A DNA stretch of 64,000 nt from SIG603 sp044432645 (lineage in GTDB: Bacteria > Bacillota > Clostridia > Oscillospirales > Acutalibacteraceae). The position numbers were made by a program, and so were the translations under genes. Below, one piece after another: positions 53,088-62,780 of the stretch. The stretch's first letter is position 1; each line of letters opens with the position of its first letter. The notes under the pieces are model-generated. The model was not told the origin of the DNA, did no database searches, and saw nothing but the letters and a program-made list of their open reading frames with translations. The stretch is from positions 72,582-136,581 of the forward strand of contig JAWXUM010000002.1 of assembly GCA_044432645.1 (NCBI GenBank), read 5' to 3'.

Positions 53088-54644
53088 CTAAACATCAAAA
53101 AACATATTATCCATATATTCTTGCATGAATGTTTGAGAAGTTGCTAAATCCAAAAGGTTAACCCCTTTTGAGTAACTTCTCACTTCATCAATATTGTTTT
53201 TGTTTAACAATATCATTTGCGCACCAGTAAGTGCTGCGTTGCCAAGCAAATTAACTTTAGGAACTAATTCGTTTGGAATTAAACCAATTTTGCCAGCATT
53301 GATTAAGTTTAAATAACTGCCGAAACCACCAGCGATATGTAAAGTGTCAATTTTGTCAAAAGACAACTTGCTGTCCTTTATAAGTGTAACTAGACCGGCA
53401 CAAATTGCACTTTTGGCAAGCTGAATTGCACGAACATCTTGTTCGCAAATTCCAACACCGTTTGACAAAAGGAAAGTTAAGCCGTCGTCTTTAACGAAGT
53501 TTTCGGCAAAATCATTTGTTTCTTCCATTCTGCCAGTGTCGTCAATTATTTCTAAATCTAGCATTGTAGATATGCTGTCGACTACGCCGCTTCCACAAAT
53601 ACCTTTAGCCTTAACATCACCTATAGTGGAAATTTCTAGGTCGCCATTTTTTACAGATACAGTTTGAATAGCACCTGTTACTCCATACATACCGTGTTTT
53701 ATGCCAACACCTTCAAAAGCTGGACCAGCTGCTGTAGAACAACAATATAGTTTGTTTTCGTGCCATAAAGCCATTTCGCCATTTGTACCAATATCAACCA
53801 TGATGTTGGTTTTTTCTTGTTTGGTTATTTTACTTGCTAAAATTGCAGTTGTAATATCAGCGCCAACAAATGCAGCTATACAAGGTGGTAAGTATATTTT
53901 ACATTTTTGTGACAAAGTAAGTCCAGAAAAATTACCACTTACAAATTCATCGCCTAAATAATCAGCTTTAAAAGGTGCAGCAGACAAAGGCTTGCAATTT
54001 CTACTTGTTAGTAAATAAAGCATTACAGTGTTGCCAGTGATAACAGCAGCGTCAATATCATTTATAGATATATTAAGTTTAGCAGTTAAAATTTCGGTTA
54101 AATAATTTATTCCACCTATAACTTTATCTGCAAGTTCATCAGTTTTACCGTCTAATTGTTGCTCTATTCTGCTAATTACATCAGCGCCATAAGCAATTTG
54201 GGGGTTTTTGATGTTTTCAGTTGCTAAAACTTCTTGGCCGTGTAAAATACAAGCTGATAATGTCGTAGTACCAATATCAACAGCAAGACCATATTTTTCA
54301 AACATAGGGTTATATTCATCAATTTTTACAGTAATTTTATTATCAGCTGTTTGCAAAGTTTGTTCTTTCTCTTCGAGAGTTAACGTGCAATCACCTAAAA
54401 TATGAGTGCAACAAGCAAGGCGATAGCCTTCTTCTAGTAAAGTTCCTAAACTAAGTTCGTTTGTTGAAACTTCAGAAATTTCTCCATTTACATGCACTAG
54501 ACATTTTTTGCAAATACCTTTTTTTGCGCAAGGGTAATCGGTATGTACGTGATTATCGTCTAATATGTCAGAAATTAAAGTTCCTTGTGAAACGGTTATA
54601 TTTTTAACAGTTTCACCTTTTTTTATAGTTACATTATAATTCAT
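53088..54644 (-). CDS. ASKHA-domain [2Fe-2S] protein, corrinoid activator-like (DUF4445)
   Basis: The protein of about 518 residues has an N-terminal plant-type ferredoxin domain (CAKKGICKKCLVHV, later ACC). Its ATPase domain of the acetate kinase/Hsp70 type has DIGTTTLSACIL, VDIGTNGEMALW and HIAGGFGSYLNL. Characterised relatives (RACE/RamA-like proteins) use ATP to reduce inactive Co(II) corrinoid proteins. No corrinoid protein or methyltransferase is in the window, so its partner is elsewhere or the role differs. The ATG at 54644 follows GAGG; an in-frame ATG at 54656 lacks a ribosome binding site. Confidence 0.85.
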   Translation of the reverse strand: MNYNVTIKKGETVKNITVSQGTLISDILDDNHVHTDYPCAKKGICKKCLVHVNGEISEVSTNELSLGTLLEEGYRLACCTHILGDCTLTLEEKEQTLQTADNKITVKIDEYNPMFEKYGLAVDIGTTTLSACILHGQEVLATENIKNPQIAYGADVISRIEQQLDGKTDELADKVIGGINYLTEILTAKLNISINDIDAAVITGNTVMLYLLTSRNCKPLSAAPFKADYLGDEFVSGNFSGLTLSQKCKIYLPPCIAAFVGADITTAILASKITKQEKTNIMVDIGTNGEMALWHENKLYCCSTAAGPAFEGVGIKHGMYGVTGAIQTVSVKNGDLEISTIGDVKAKGICGSGVVDSISTMLDLEIIDDTGRMEETNDFAENFVKDDGLTFLLSNGVGICEQDVRAIQLAKSAICAGLVTLIKDSKLSFDKIDTLHIAGGFGSYLNLINAGKIGLIPNELVPKVNLLGNAALTGAQMILLNKNNIDEVRSYSKGVNLLDLATSQTFMQEYMDNMFFDV

Positions 54645-54652
54645 GTTATGCC

Positions 54653-55189
54653 TCATTTTAATAAAATTACACTGAAATATGTAACGGTATTTTCGCCGTT
54701 AATATATTTTAAATTAGTTTTTTTAGCTAGGTCACTTACAGCTATACCGTAAGCTTCTAAAGAAGCCATAGAAAGAGTTGGGTGAACACATGGTTTACCA
54801 ATAGTAATAGTACAAGTTTTGCACAAATCACAGCCACCAGAGCCTAAATGTAAAAACTTATCATTGTCAATAGTGTCAAGTAAATGCCTATGAACTTTTT
54901 GAGAAACCACTCGGTGTTCGTCGCCACTTTCAAGCATACCCTCAATGTCATAACTGTCTTCAATGTCGTGTATAGTTTGGTAAACTATAGCAGTTTCATA
55001 AGATTTTGCTTTGCTAATTAAATCGTGAATGTCACCAACATGTGGTGGACATGTCCAGTATTTGCCAAGTTTACCACAAGCGTTGCTTTCACAAGCTTTT
55101 CTAAATTCAGGTTCAAATACAATTTTGTCAACAGTTGTAATGCCTATATTATCAGCACCAACTGAAGAAATCCAATCCATAATATCCAT
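54653..55189 (-). CDS. DUF2284 Cys-rich metal-binding protein
   Basis: The protein of about 178 residues has conserved Cys groups ACESNACGKLGKYWTCPP and SGGCDLCKTCTI...KPCVHP, suggesting an Fe-S cluster. DUF2284 proteins often sit beside or are fused to corrinoid-activation proteins, as here, where the ASKHA gene follows immediately. The function is unknown. The ATG at 55189 after GAGGT is preferred to one at 55201. Confidence 0.85.
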   Translation of the reverse strand: MDIMDWISSVGADNIGITTVDKIVFEPEFRKACESNACGKLGKYWTCPPHVGDIHDLISKAKSYETAIVYQTIHDIEDSYDIEGMLESGDEHRVVSQKVHRHLLDTIDNDKFLHLGSGGCDLCKTCTITIGKPCVHPTLSMASLEAYGIAVSDLAKKTNLKYINGENTVTYFSVILLK

Positions 55190-55226
55190 AAAATACCTCA
55201 TAATTTATTTGTTAAGTATACATCGA

Positions 55227-55255
55227 ATTATACATCTTTTGTGTTTTTTTTGCAA
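55227..55255 (-). promoter_or_regulatory. Sigma-A promoter for the DUF2284-ASKHA operon
   Basis: On the minus strand TTGCAA (55250-55255), a 17-base spacer and consensus TATAAT (55227-55232) are present. Confidence 0.75.
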
Positions 55256-55277
55256 TAGTTTTAAGTAATTATATATA

Positions 55278-55306
55278 AAAAGAACCTTTCGTGTGAAAGG
55301 TTCTTT
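55278..55306 (-). terminator. Terminator of murC
   Basis: AAAGAACCTTTC and GAAAGGTTCTTT pair around a GTGT tetraloop. On the minus strand a T-run follows the stem, directly after the murC stop codon. Confidence 0.85.
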
Positions 55307-55318
55307 ATTGTTTTGCTA

Positions 55319-56683
55319 TTAAATTGATTTTTTATATTTATCTACAATTAAATTAGCACATTTGTAAATGTCGCCACCACCAAGAGTTAAAATTAAATCA
55401 TTTTCATTTGCGTTTTTTATAACAAAATCACTTATTTCTTCAAAACTACCTAAATGATGAGAATTAGGAATTTTAGAGCTTATAGCTTCTGTTGTTATTC
55501 CATAAATATTCTCTTCACGAACTGCTAAAATATCTGTCAAAATAAGCTCTTGTGGAATAGACAAAGCTTTTATAAAATCTTCTAAGAACATATAAGTTCT
55601 TGAAAAAGTATGTGGTTGAAAAATAGCCCAAACTTTATTATAACGCATAGAAATAGCAGAGCTTAAAACTGCTGTAAGTTCTGTTGGGTGATGAGCAAAG
55701 TCGTCGGCAACAGTAACACCGTTAAATGTTCCTAAAATTTCAAAACGTCTGTGAACGCCACTAAACTTGCTAAGGCTAGTTACAATACTTTCACAGTCTA
55801 CACCTAAATAATGACATGTAGCAAAAGCAGCAAGTGCATTTTGCATATTATGTTTACCTGGAACAACAAGGCTTATTTCACCTAAGTTTTCGCCGTGGTG
55901 CATAACTATAAAGCTTTTAAAAGCACTACCTTTTTCACTTGTTTCTACAGGGTAATAATCGTTAGTTTCATTTATTCCAAAAGTTATATGTTTGGTGTTT
56001 TCACAAGCTTTTAAAGCGTTTTTGTCATCACCATTTACAACAATCATATCACTTGTCTGACAGGCGAATTTACTAAACGATTTAACTACATTGTCTAAAG
56101 TTTTGAAGTAATCCAAATGGTCAGCTTCAACATTTAAAATCAGTGAAACACTTGGGAATAGCTGTAAAAAAGTGTCTACATATTCGCAAGCTTCGCATAC
56201 CATGTAAGAACTTTTACCAGCTAAGCCATTGCCACCTATTGTAGGAAGTTTACCACCAATAATTGCACTAGGGTCTTTACCAGCACCTATTAAAATTTCT
56301 GTCACCATAGAAGTGGTTGTAGTTTTGCCGTGAGTACCAGAAACAGCAATAGAGTTTTCAAACCTTTTTGTAAGCATACCTAAAACAATAGAACGCTCCA
56401 AAACAGGAATTCCTTTTTCAATAGCCGCAACAATTTCAGGGTTGTCTTGTTTTGCAGCAGCTGTATAAACAACAAGTTCAGCATCGCCAATGTTTTCTGG
56501 TGAGTGACCTAAATAGACAGGTATGCCATAAGTTTTAACTCTATCTAAAGTATCAGACTCATTTTGGTCTGAACCAGAAATTTGGAACCCAGCAGAAATA
56601 AGAATTTCAGCCATAGGGCACATGCCAGAGCCACCAATGCCGATGAAGTGTATTTTTTTCACATTATCTAAAATATTTTCCAT
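55319..56683 (-). CDS. murC: UDP-N-acetylmuramate--L-alanine ligase
   Basis: This 454-residue Mur ligase adds L-Ala to UDP-MurNAc in the cytoplasm. The N-terminal UDP-binding motif is HFIGIGGSGMCPMAEIL. The ATP loop is SGTHGKTTTTSMV, and central segments are NVEADHLDYF and the C-terminal DDFAHHPTE. The length is typical. It stands alone between spore and accessory genes rather than in a dcw cluster, as in many Clostridia. AGGAG precedes the ATG. Confidence 0.95.
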   Translation of the reverse strand: MENILDNVKKIHFIGIGGSGMCPMAEILISAGFQISGSDQNESDTLDRVKTYGIPVYLGHSPENIGDAELVVYTAAAKQDNPEIVAAIEKGIPVLERSIVLGMLTKRFENSIAVSGTHGKTTTTSMVTEILIGAGKDPSAIIGGKLPTIGGNGLAGKSSYMVCEACEYVDTFLQLFPSVSLILNVEADHLDYFKTLDNVVKSFSKFACQTSDMIVVNGDDKNALKACENTKHITFGINETNDYYPVETSEKGSAFKSFIVMHHGENLGEISLVVPGKHNMQNALAAFATCHYLGVDCESIVTSLSKFSGVHRRFEILGTFNGVTVADDFAHHPTELTAVLSSAISMRYNKVWAIFQPHTFSRTYMFLEDFIKALSIPQELILTDILAVREENIYGITTEAISSKIPNSHHLGSFEEISDFVIKNANENDLILTLGGGDIYKCANLIVDKYKKSI

Positions 56684-56809
56684 AATATATATTAATCTCC
56701 TTATTTGAAAAGAAAAGTTTGTTTATTGAACTTATATTATATAACTTTTTAGGTGAAAAATAAATAGAATTTTGAAAAAAAGCAAATATTTATTAAAAAA
56801 AACAAATAC

Positions 56810-56835
56810 ACAGTTTGTTTTTGTTAACATACTAT
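56810..56835 (+). promoter_or_regulatory. Possible mother-cell (sigma-E/K type) promoter for dpaAB
   Basis: A CATACTAT box (56828-56835) resembles the -10 element of sigma-E and sigma-K promoters. An AC at 56810-56811 lies 16 bases upstream, where sigma-K expects it. No sigma-A -35 box is present. Transcription from here would exclude the ATG at 56834 as the dpaA start. In Bacillus spoVF is sigma-K dependent. Confidence 0.45.
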
Positions 56836-56878
56836 GTATTATTGCCTATGTTTAGCATTTGAAAGGTTGGTTATTATT

Positions 56879-57739
56879 TTGAAATCAGTTTTTGGAATTT
56901 TAGGAGGAGATAAAAGACAATTATATTTAGCTAATTCATTGCAAGATGATGGCTACAAAGTTTATATATGTGGATTTGAATTGTCAAGCGAAACAAAAGG
57001 TTTAGAAGAAGAAAAGTTAACAGCATTTTTAAACAAATGCGATAATATTATACTTCCATTGCCATGCACAAAAGATGGAGTAAATATTTTTGCACCTTAC
57101 AGCTGTAACGACATTCCTATGAATGATTTTTTAATTAAAAAGTTAGAAAACAAGATAGTTTTTGGAGGATATTTAAATAAACTTATAGATGAGAAAGATG
57201 AAAAATGGAAAAATATAAAACTTCATGATTATTATATGCGTGAAGAGCTTGCCGTAAACAACGCAGTTCCAACAGCAGAAGGAGCTATAAGTTTAGCTAT
57301 AACCGGACATGGGGGAATACTTAATTCAAGCAAATGTTTGATAGCAGGCTATGGTAGAATTGGAAAAATACTTACTAAAAATTTACTGGGACTTGGTGCA
57401 AATGTATATGTAGCAGCAAGAAAAAAACACGACTTTGCAATGATTAAAGCTGTTGGCGCTATGCCAATTAAATACCAAGATATAAGAAAAGAGTTCGACA
57501 TTATTTTTAACACTGTCGAACATTTAGTTATAGATAAATCAATTTTGTCAAAACAAAGTGCAGATACTGTTATAATTGAGCTTGCATCTTTCCCAGGTGG
57601 AATAGACAGAAAAACAGCAACATTAAACGGTATAAAGATTATAGATGCACAGTCACTTCCTGGGAAATATTCACCAAAAGCCACAGGTGAATTTATTAAA
57701 GAGGCGATTTATAACATAATGGAGGAAGAGTATGATTAA
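56879..57739 (+). CDS. dpaA: Dipicolinate synthase subunit A
   Basis: The protein of about 286 residues starts KSVFGILGGDKRQLYLAN, which matches the DpaA/SpoVFA N-terminus, and has the NAD(P) motif LIAGYGRIGKILTKNLLG at about residue 150. With DpaB it makes dipicolinic acid, the calcium chelate of the spore core, in the mother cell. I choose the TTG at 56879 (AAAGG 12 bases upstream). The ATG at 56834 would add 15 residues unlike the family and would lie at the putative promoter. Confidence 0.9.
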   Translation: MKSVFGILGGDKRQLYLANSLQDDGYKVYICGFELSSETKGLEEEKLTAFLNKCDNIILPLPCTKDGVNIFAPYSCNDIPMNDFLIKKLENKIVFGGYLNKLIDEKDEKWKNIKLHDYYMREELAVNNAVPTAEGAISLAITGHGGILNSSKCLIAGYGRIGKILTKNLLGLGANVYVAARKKHDFAMIKAVGAMPIKYQDIRKEFDIIFNTVEHLVIDKSILSKQSADTVIIELASFPGGIDRKTATLNGIKIIDAQSLPGKYSPKATGEFIKEAIYNIMEEEYD

Positions 57740-58292
57740 TTTAGGTTTTACCCTTTGTGGGTCTTTTTGTACATTTTCAAAAGCTATAGATTTAATGAAA
57801 AAATTAAGCGATGAATACAACATTCACCCAATAATGTCAGAAAACGCATTTTACACAAGTACAAGATTTGGCAAAGCAGAAGAAATAAACGCAAAAATTG
57901 AAAAAATATGCGAGAAAAAAATAATTCACAGCATAAGTACAGCTGAACCATTAGGCCCTAAAAATATTGTAGACGCAATGGTTGTGGCACCTTGCACAGG
58001 CAATACTTTAGGTAAAATTTCTTTAGGTATTACCGACACTGCTGCCACAATGGCTGTAAAATCATGCCTTAGAATTGGAATTCCTGTTGTGCTTTGTATT
58101 GCAACTAATGACGGTTTAGCGGCATCTTTTGCAAATATAGGAAAGATTATGAATACAAAAAATATTTTTATTGTTCCACTTGAACAAGACGACCCAATTT
58201 TAAAACCTAATTCATTAGTAAGTGATTTTTCAAAATTGCCAGAAACTTTGAAATTAGCACTTGACAAAATTCAAATTCAACCACTAATTTAA
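57732..58292 (+). CDS. dpaB: Dipicolinate synthase subunit B
   Basis: The 186-residue protein of the flavoprotein (DFP-like) fold starts GFTLCGSFCTFSKAIDLM. It has VVAPCTGNTLGKISLGITDTA and IPVVLCIATNDGL, all typical of SpoVFB. It is translated from an ATG that overlaps dpaA by 8 bases, after GGAGGAAG. It pairs with DpaA. Confidence 0.93.
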   Translation: MINLGFTLCGSFCTFSKAIDLMKKLSDEYNIHPIMSENAFYTSTRFGKAEEINAKIEKICEKKIIHSISTAEPLGPKNIVDAMVVAPCTGNTLGKISLGITDTAATMAVKSCLRIGIPVVLCIATNDGLAASFANIGKIMNTKNIFIVPLEQDDPILKPNSLVSDFSKLPETLKLALDKIQIQPLI

Positions 58293-58359
58293 TTTTCGCC
58301 TTTCGTATATTTATAAACTAAAGTTCATATTAATTTATAAAAAACGAAAGGAAATGAGT

Positions 58360-60990
58360 ATGAATTTTCATAGTAATGAGATTAAAGATGTCATGGAAAA
58401 ACTTGGTTTAAAAGACCAAAACGGAATAACTAACGCACAAGCGAATAAACTTTTACAAAAATATGGAAAAAACGAAATTAAAGATAGCAAAAAACAGGGG
58501 GTATTGATAAAATTTTTAGCACAATTCAAAGATATTTTAATTGTAATTTTGTTAATATCTGCTGGAGTTTCATTATTTGCTTCGGTTGTAAGTGGAGAAA
58601 ATGAGTATTATGATTTTATTATAATTCTTACTATAGTATTGTGTAATGCGATAATCGGCACTATTCAAGAATGCAAAGCTGAAAAAGCAATAGAGGCACT
58701 AAAAGATATAAGTTCCCCTACGGCTACTGTTTTCAGAAGTGGAAAAAAGACCACAATAGATAGCAGAGATTTAGTTATAGGGGATATTGTACTTGTGAAA
58801 ACTGGCGATATTGTTCCAGCTGATATAAGGCTTATTCAAAGTGTTGAGCTAAGTTGTGATGAAAGTTCGCTTACTGGTGAATCTATTGCTACAGAAAAAA
58901 CTCACTTAGCGATTTTTGCAGTGAATGCACCGATTTCAGAAAGAAAGAACATGCTTTTTTCAGGCTGTGGGGTAAGTTCAGGTCACGGAAAAGGTATAGT
59001 TGTAAATACTGGCATGAATACAGAAATAGGAAAAATAGCAACCATGCTACAAAGTGAAAGTTCACCCGAAACTCCACTTCAAAAAAAGCTAAACAAAACA
59101 GGAAAGGTTTTAGGGTTAGCTGTAATTTTGATATGTGTTGCAATTTTTGTGCTAGGCTTATTTAAAAATATCGAAATATTAGAAATGATTATGATTTCAA
59201 TAAGCTTAGCAGTTGCAGCAATACCAGAGGGCTTAACTGCTGTTGTAACAATTGTTCTTTCCATGGGTGTAAAGTCAATGGCAAACAAAAAAGCAATTGT
59301 AAGAAAACTGCCAGCAGTTGAAGCTTTGGGCGCTGTAAATGTTATTTGCTCTGATAAAACAGGAACTTTAACACAAAATAAAATGACTGTAGTAGCAGTT
59401 ACAAATTCTAAAGAAATTCTCAAAGAAGATGATGAACAAAGAAAATTAATTCTAGGTTTAGCTTCTCTTTGTAATAACGCAGAAATTACAAAAGAAAAGA
59501 AAAGCTTTGGAATGCCGACAGAAGTTGCAATAATTAAAGCTTCTGCAAAAATAAGAGAAGAAATGCTAAAGGCGCTTCCAAGAGTTGGCGAAATTCCATT
59601 TACTTCTACTAGAAAAATCATGACAACTGTACATAAAAATCAAGATAATTACACTGTAATAACAAAAGGTGCGCCAGACTTTATACTTAAACTTTGTAAA
59701 TACATATTAATTAACGGTAGAATTGTACCACTTAATACAAATCATATAAAAGAAATTGAAAAATTAAATAGTTCCATGGCTAAAAACGCTCTAAGAGTTT
59801 TAGCAGTTGCAAAAAAAGAAATTGCTGACATAAATGTAAGCGACAAAGAACTAGAAAAAGATTTATGTTATTGTGGATTAATTGGTATTGAAGACCCACC
59901 TAGAAAAGAAGCTAAAAGGGCAGTTGAGCTTTGTAAAAAAGCAGGCATAACAGCTGTTATGATAACAGGCGACCAAACTGATACTGCTTTAGCTGTAGCT
60001 AAAAGAGTTGGAATTTATGAAGATAAATATAAATTTATGACAGGTGCTCAGCTTAGTGAAATAACAACCGAAGAACTTTCAAAAAAATTAGACGAATACA
60101 GAGTTTTTTCACGAGTATCGCCTGAAGATAAAGTTAAAATTGTAAGAGCGTTCCAAATTAGAGGCGACCTAATTGCAATGACTGGTGATGGAATTAACGA
60201 CGCACCAGCACTAAAAGTTGCTGATATAGGGTGCGCAATGGGTAAAAACGGAACAGAAGTTGCTAAATCTGTAGCAGATATGATTTTAATTGACGATAAT
60301 TTTGCAACAATTGTAGAAGCAGTTAAAGAGGGAAGAGGGATTTACAGTAACATTAGAAAAACGGTTCACTTTTTGCTTTCTTGTAATACTGGTGAAATTT
60401 TACTAATATTATTAGCGTTTTTGTTAGGTTTACCAGTTCCACTTTTAGCAACACAAATTTTGTGGGTGAATTTAGTAACAGACTCTTTCCCTGCACTTGC
60501 ATTAGGTGCTGGCAGGGCAGACGATAAAATTATGGAGGGCGCATTCCAAGAGGGCAACAAAGACATTCTTTCAAAAGATATGTGTTATTCGATGCTTTTA
60601 GAGGGGGGATTTATTGGAATAATTTCTCTGATAGCATTTATTATAGGCCGTGGAATATTCGACACCGACATTACAAATCCGATTATTGGCAGAACAATGT
60701 GCTTTGCAGTTCTATGTTTATCGCAACTTATACATAGTTTTAACATATCCAACACATTTAGTTTATTTTCAAGTAGTAGAATAAGAAATAAATGGCTGAA
60801 TTACAGTTTCTTGCTTTGTTTTATACTTTTGGTAGCTGTTATTGCAATACCTAGCCTAAATTTAGCTTTTAAAACTGTAAATTTAAGCGTATTTCAGTGG
60901 AATATAGTTATAATTTTGTCTTTAATTCCTTTAATTGTGTGCGAAATTGAAAAATTTATGGATAAAATCTTTTCAAAAATGAAAAAATAA
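58360..60990 (+). CDS. Calcium-type P-type ATPase (P2A, SERCA/PMR1-like)
   Basis: The protein of about 876 residues has the N-terminal cation ATPase domain, TGES in LTGESIATE, the phosphorylation site CSDKTGTLTQNKMT and the hinge MTGDGINDAPALK. Ten membrane segments are expected. The ion site in helix 4 is AAIPEGLTAVV, and helix 6 has ILWVNLVTDSFPALALG, the N..TD pattern of calcium pumps. It probably exports Ca2+ from the cytosol; supply of Ca2+ for the spore's dipicolinate is an attractive but untested link to dpaAB. The second ATG (58360) has the better spacing from AAAGGAA. Confidence 0.9.
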   Translation: MNFHSNEIKDVMEKLGLKDQNGITNAQANKLLQKYGKNEIKDSKKQGVLIKFLAQFKDILIVILLISAGVSLFASVVSGENEYYDFIIILTIVLCNAIIGTIQECKAEKAIEALKDISSPTATVFRSGKKTTIDSRDLVIGDIVLVKTGDIVPADIRLIQSVELSCDESSLTGESIATEKTHLAIFAVNAPISERKNMLFSGCGVSSGHGKGIVVNTGMNTEIGKIATMLQSESSPETPLQKKLNKTGKVLGLAVILICVAIFVLGLFKNIEILEMIMISISLAVAAIPEGLTAVVTIVLSMGVKSMANKKAIVRKLPAVEALGAVNVICSDKTGTLTQNKMTVVAVTNSKEILKEDDEQRKLILGLASLCNNAEITKEKKSFGMPTEVAIIKASAKIREEMLKALPRVGEIPFTSTRKIMTTVHKNQDNYTVITKGAPDFILKLCKYILINGRIVPLNTNHIKEIEKLNSSMAKNALRVLAVAKKEIADINVSDKELEKDLCYCGLIGIEDPPRKEAKRAVELCKKAGITAVMITGDQTDTALAVAKRVGIYEDKYKFMTGAQLSEITTEELSKKLDEYRVFSRVSPEDKVKIVRAFQIRGDLIAMTGDGINDAPALKVADIGCAMGKNGTEVAKSVADMILIDDNFATIVEAVKEGRGIYSNIRKTVHFLLSCNTGEILLILLAFLLGLPVPLLATQILWVNLVTDSFPALALGAGRADDKIMEGAFQEGNKDILSKDMCYSMLLEGGFIGIISLIAFIIGRGIFDTDITNPIIGRTMCFAVLCLSQLIHSFNISNTFSLFSSSRIRNKWLNYSFLLCFILLVAVIAIPSLNLAFKTVNLSVFQWNIVIILSLIPLIVCEIEKFMDKIFSKMKK

Positions 60991-60998
60991 GATATAAT
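60970..60998 (+). promoter_or_regulatory. Promoter for pyk
   Basis: TTTTCA (60970-60975), a 17-base spacer and consensus TATAAT (60993-60998) are present. The -35 box is poor and lies in the ATPase 3' end. Confidence 0.45.
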
Positions 60999-61028
60999 AT
61001 AGATAATAATATGATGGAGAAATAAAAT

Positions 61029-62774
61029 ATGAGAAAAACTAAAATTATTTGTACTTTAGGCCCTTCTACAGACGACGAAAATATTTTAAGACAATTAGTA
61101 ATCAACGGTATGGACGTTGCTAGAATAAACATGTCACACGGAAGTTATGAAGAACAACGTGTTAGGGCAAATATGGTAAAAAAAATACGCGAAGAATACA
61201 ATAAACCAGTTGCTTTATTGCTTGATACAAAAGGACCGGAAGTTAGAACTAAATCTTTTGCTAAAGGCAGAGTAATGCTTGAAGACGGTCAAGAGTTTAC
61301 ACTAACAACAAGAGAAGTAGACGGAGATGAAACAATTTGTACTGTAACTTTTGCAAGCCTTCCAAACGATGTTGAGAACGGAACAAATATCTTAATAGAT
61401 GACGGTTTGATTGCTATGCATGTTATTAGCAAAAATGAAACAGACGTTGTTTGTAAAGTTATAAACGGCGGGCCTGTTTCTAACAATAAGGGTATCAATA
61501 TACCAGGATGCAAACTTTCTATGCCTTACGTAAGCCAAAAAGATAGGGAAGACATCGCTTTTGCAGTTAAAGAAGATTTTGACTTTATAGCTGCTTCATT
61601 TGTTAGAACTAAAGAAGACGTTTTGCAAATTCGTGAAGAACTTCAAAAAAATCTATGTGATGATATAAAAATTATAGCTAAAATCGAAAACGGTGAAGGT
61701 GTAGAAAATATCGATGAAATTATTCGTACTTCTGACGGAATTATGGTTGCAAGGGGCGACATGGGTGTAGAGCTTAATTTGGAAGATATTCCTGTAATTC
61801 AAAAACGTTTTATCGCAAAATGTGTAATGGCTGGTAAACAAGTTGTTACAGCTACGCAAATGCTTGAATCAATGGTTAAAAATCCACGTCCTACTAGAGC
61901 TGAAGCTACTGATGTTGCTAATGCTATTTATGACGGAACAAGCGCAATCATGCTTAGTGGAGAAACAGCTGCTGGTAAATATCCAGTTCAAGCGCTTAAA
62001 ACTATGTCTGTTATAGCAAAAAGAGCCGAAGATGACATAAACTATATTTCTAGATTTAGAAAACGTAATGTCAAGGAGCATATAGACGTAACTAACGCTA
62101 TTTCTCATGCAACTTGTACAACTGCTCACGACCTTGGTGCTGCAGCTATTTTAACAGCTTCAAAGACAGGTCAAACAGCAAGATTGATTTCAAAATTCAG
62201 ACCAAATTGTCCTATAGTAAGTGGAACTTCTGACCCTAAAGTATTAAGACAAATGAATTTGTCTTGGGGCGTTTTGCCAATTTTAATTAAAGAAGTTAGA
62301 GAGTCCGACAAGTTATTCGACCATGTTGTCGAGGTTGCTCAAGCTGAAAATTATATTAAAAGTGGGGATATTGCTGTTATAACAGCTGGTATGCCATTAG
62401 GTGTTTCAGGTACAACAAATATGTTGAAAGTGCATTTAGTTGGTAATATTTTAGTCGAGGGGCACCCAGTTAATGACGGTATTGTAACTGGTAGACTTTG
62501 TGTTTGCAACAACGAGGAAGACGCAATTAAATCTTTTCGTGACGGCGATATTTTAGCAATACCAAGTACTTCTAATAACATTATTTCAATTTTAAGAAAA
62601 GCGAAAGGTATTGTTACTGAAATTGACGGAGCAAATTCTCATGCAGCTGTAGTAGGGTTAGCGCTTAATAAACCAGTAATTATTGGCGCAAATAACGCAA
62701 CTCAAATTTTGACTTCTGGCACAATGGTAAAACTAGACGCAAAAAAAGGAATAGTTATCAACGTAAAAAAATAA
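61029..62774 (+). CDS. pyk: Pyruvate kinase with C-terminal PEP-utiliser domain
   Basis: The 581-residue enzyme transfers phosphate from PEP to ADP. The catalytic core shows KIICTLGPSTDDE, LLDTKGPEVRT, AKIENGEGVENID, MVARGDMGVEL and TATQMLESM. After the allosteric domain an extra domain from about residue 480 carries TEIDGANSHAAVVGLALNKP, the phosphohistidine motif of PEP-utilising enzymes. This extension is common in Firmicutes pyruvate kinases. The gene ends at a strong terminator. Confidence 0.96.
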   Translation: MRKTKIICTLGPSTDDENILRQLVINGMDVARINMSHGSYEEQRVRANMVKKIREEYNKPVALLLDTKGPEVRTKSFAKGRVMLEDGQEFTLTTREVDGDETICTVTFASLPNDVENGTNILIDDGLIAMHVISKNETDVVCKVINGGPVSNNKGINIPGCKLSMPYVSQKDREDIAFAVKEDFDFIAASFVRTKEDVLQIREELQKNLCDDIKIIAKIENGEGVENIDEIIRTSDGIMVARGDMGVELNLEDIPVIQKRFIAKCVMAGKQVVTATQMLESMVKNPRPTRAEATDVANAIYDGTSAIMLSGETAAGKYPVQALKTMSVIAKRAEDDINYISRFRKRNVKEHIDVTNAISHATCTTAHDLGAAAILTASKTGQTARLISKFRPNCPIVSGTSDPKVLRQMNLSWGVLPILIKEVRESDKLFDHVVEVAQAENYIKSGDIAVITAGMPLGVSGTTNMLKVHLVGNILVEGHPVNDGIVTGRLCVCNNEEDAIKSFRDGDILAIPSTSNNIISILRKAKGIVTEIDGANSHAAVVGLALNKPVIIGANNATQILTSGTMVKLDAKKGIVINVKK

Positions 62775-62780
62775 TATAAC

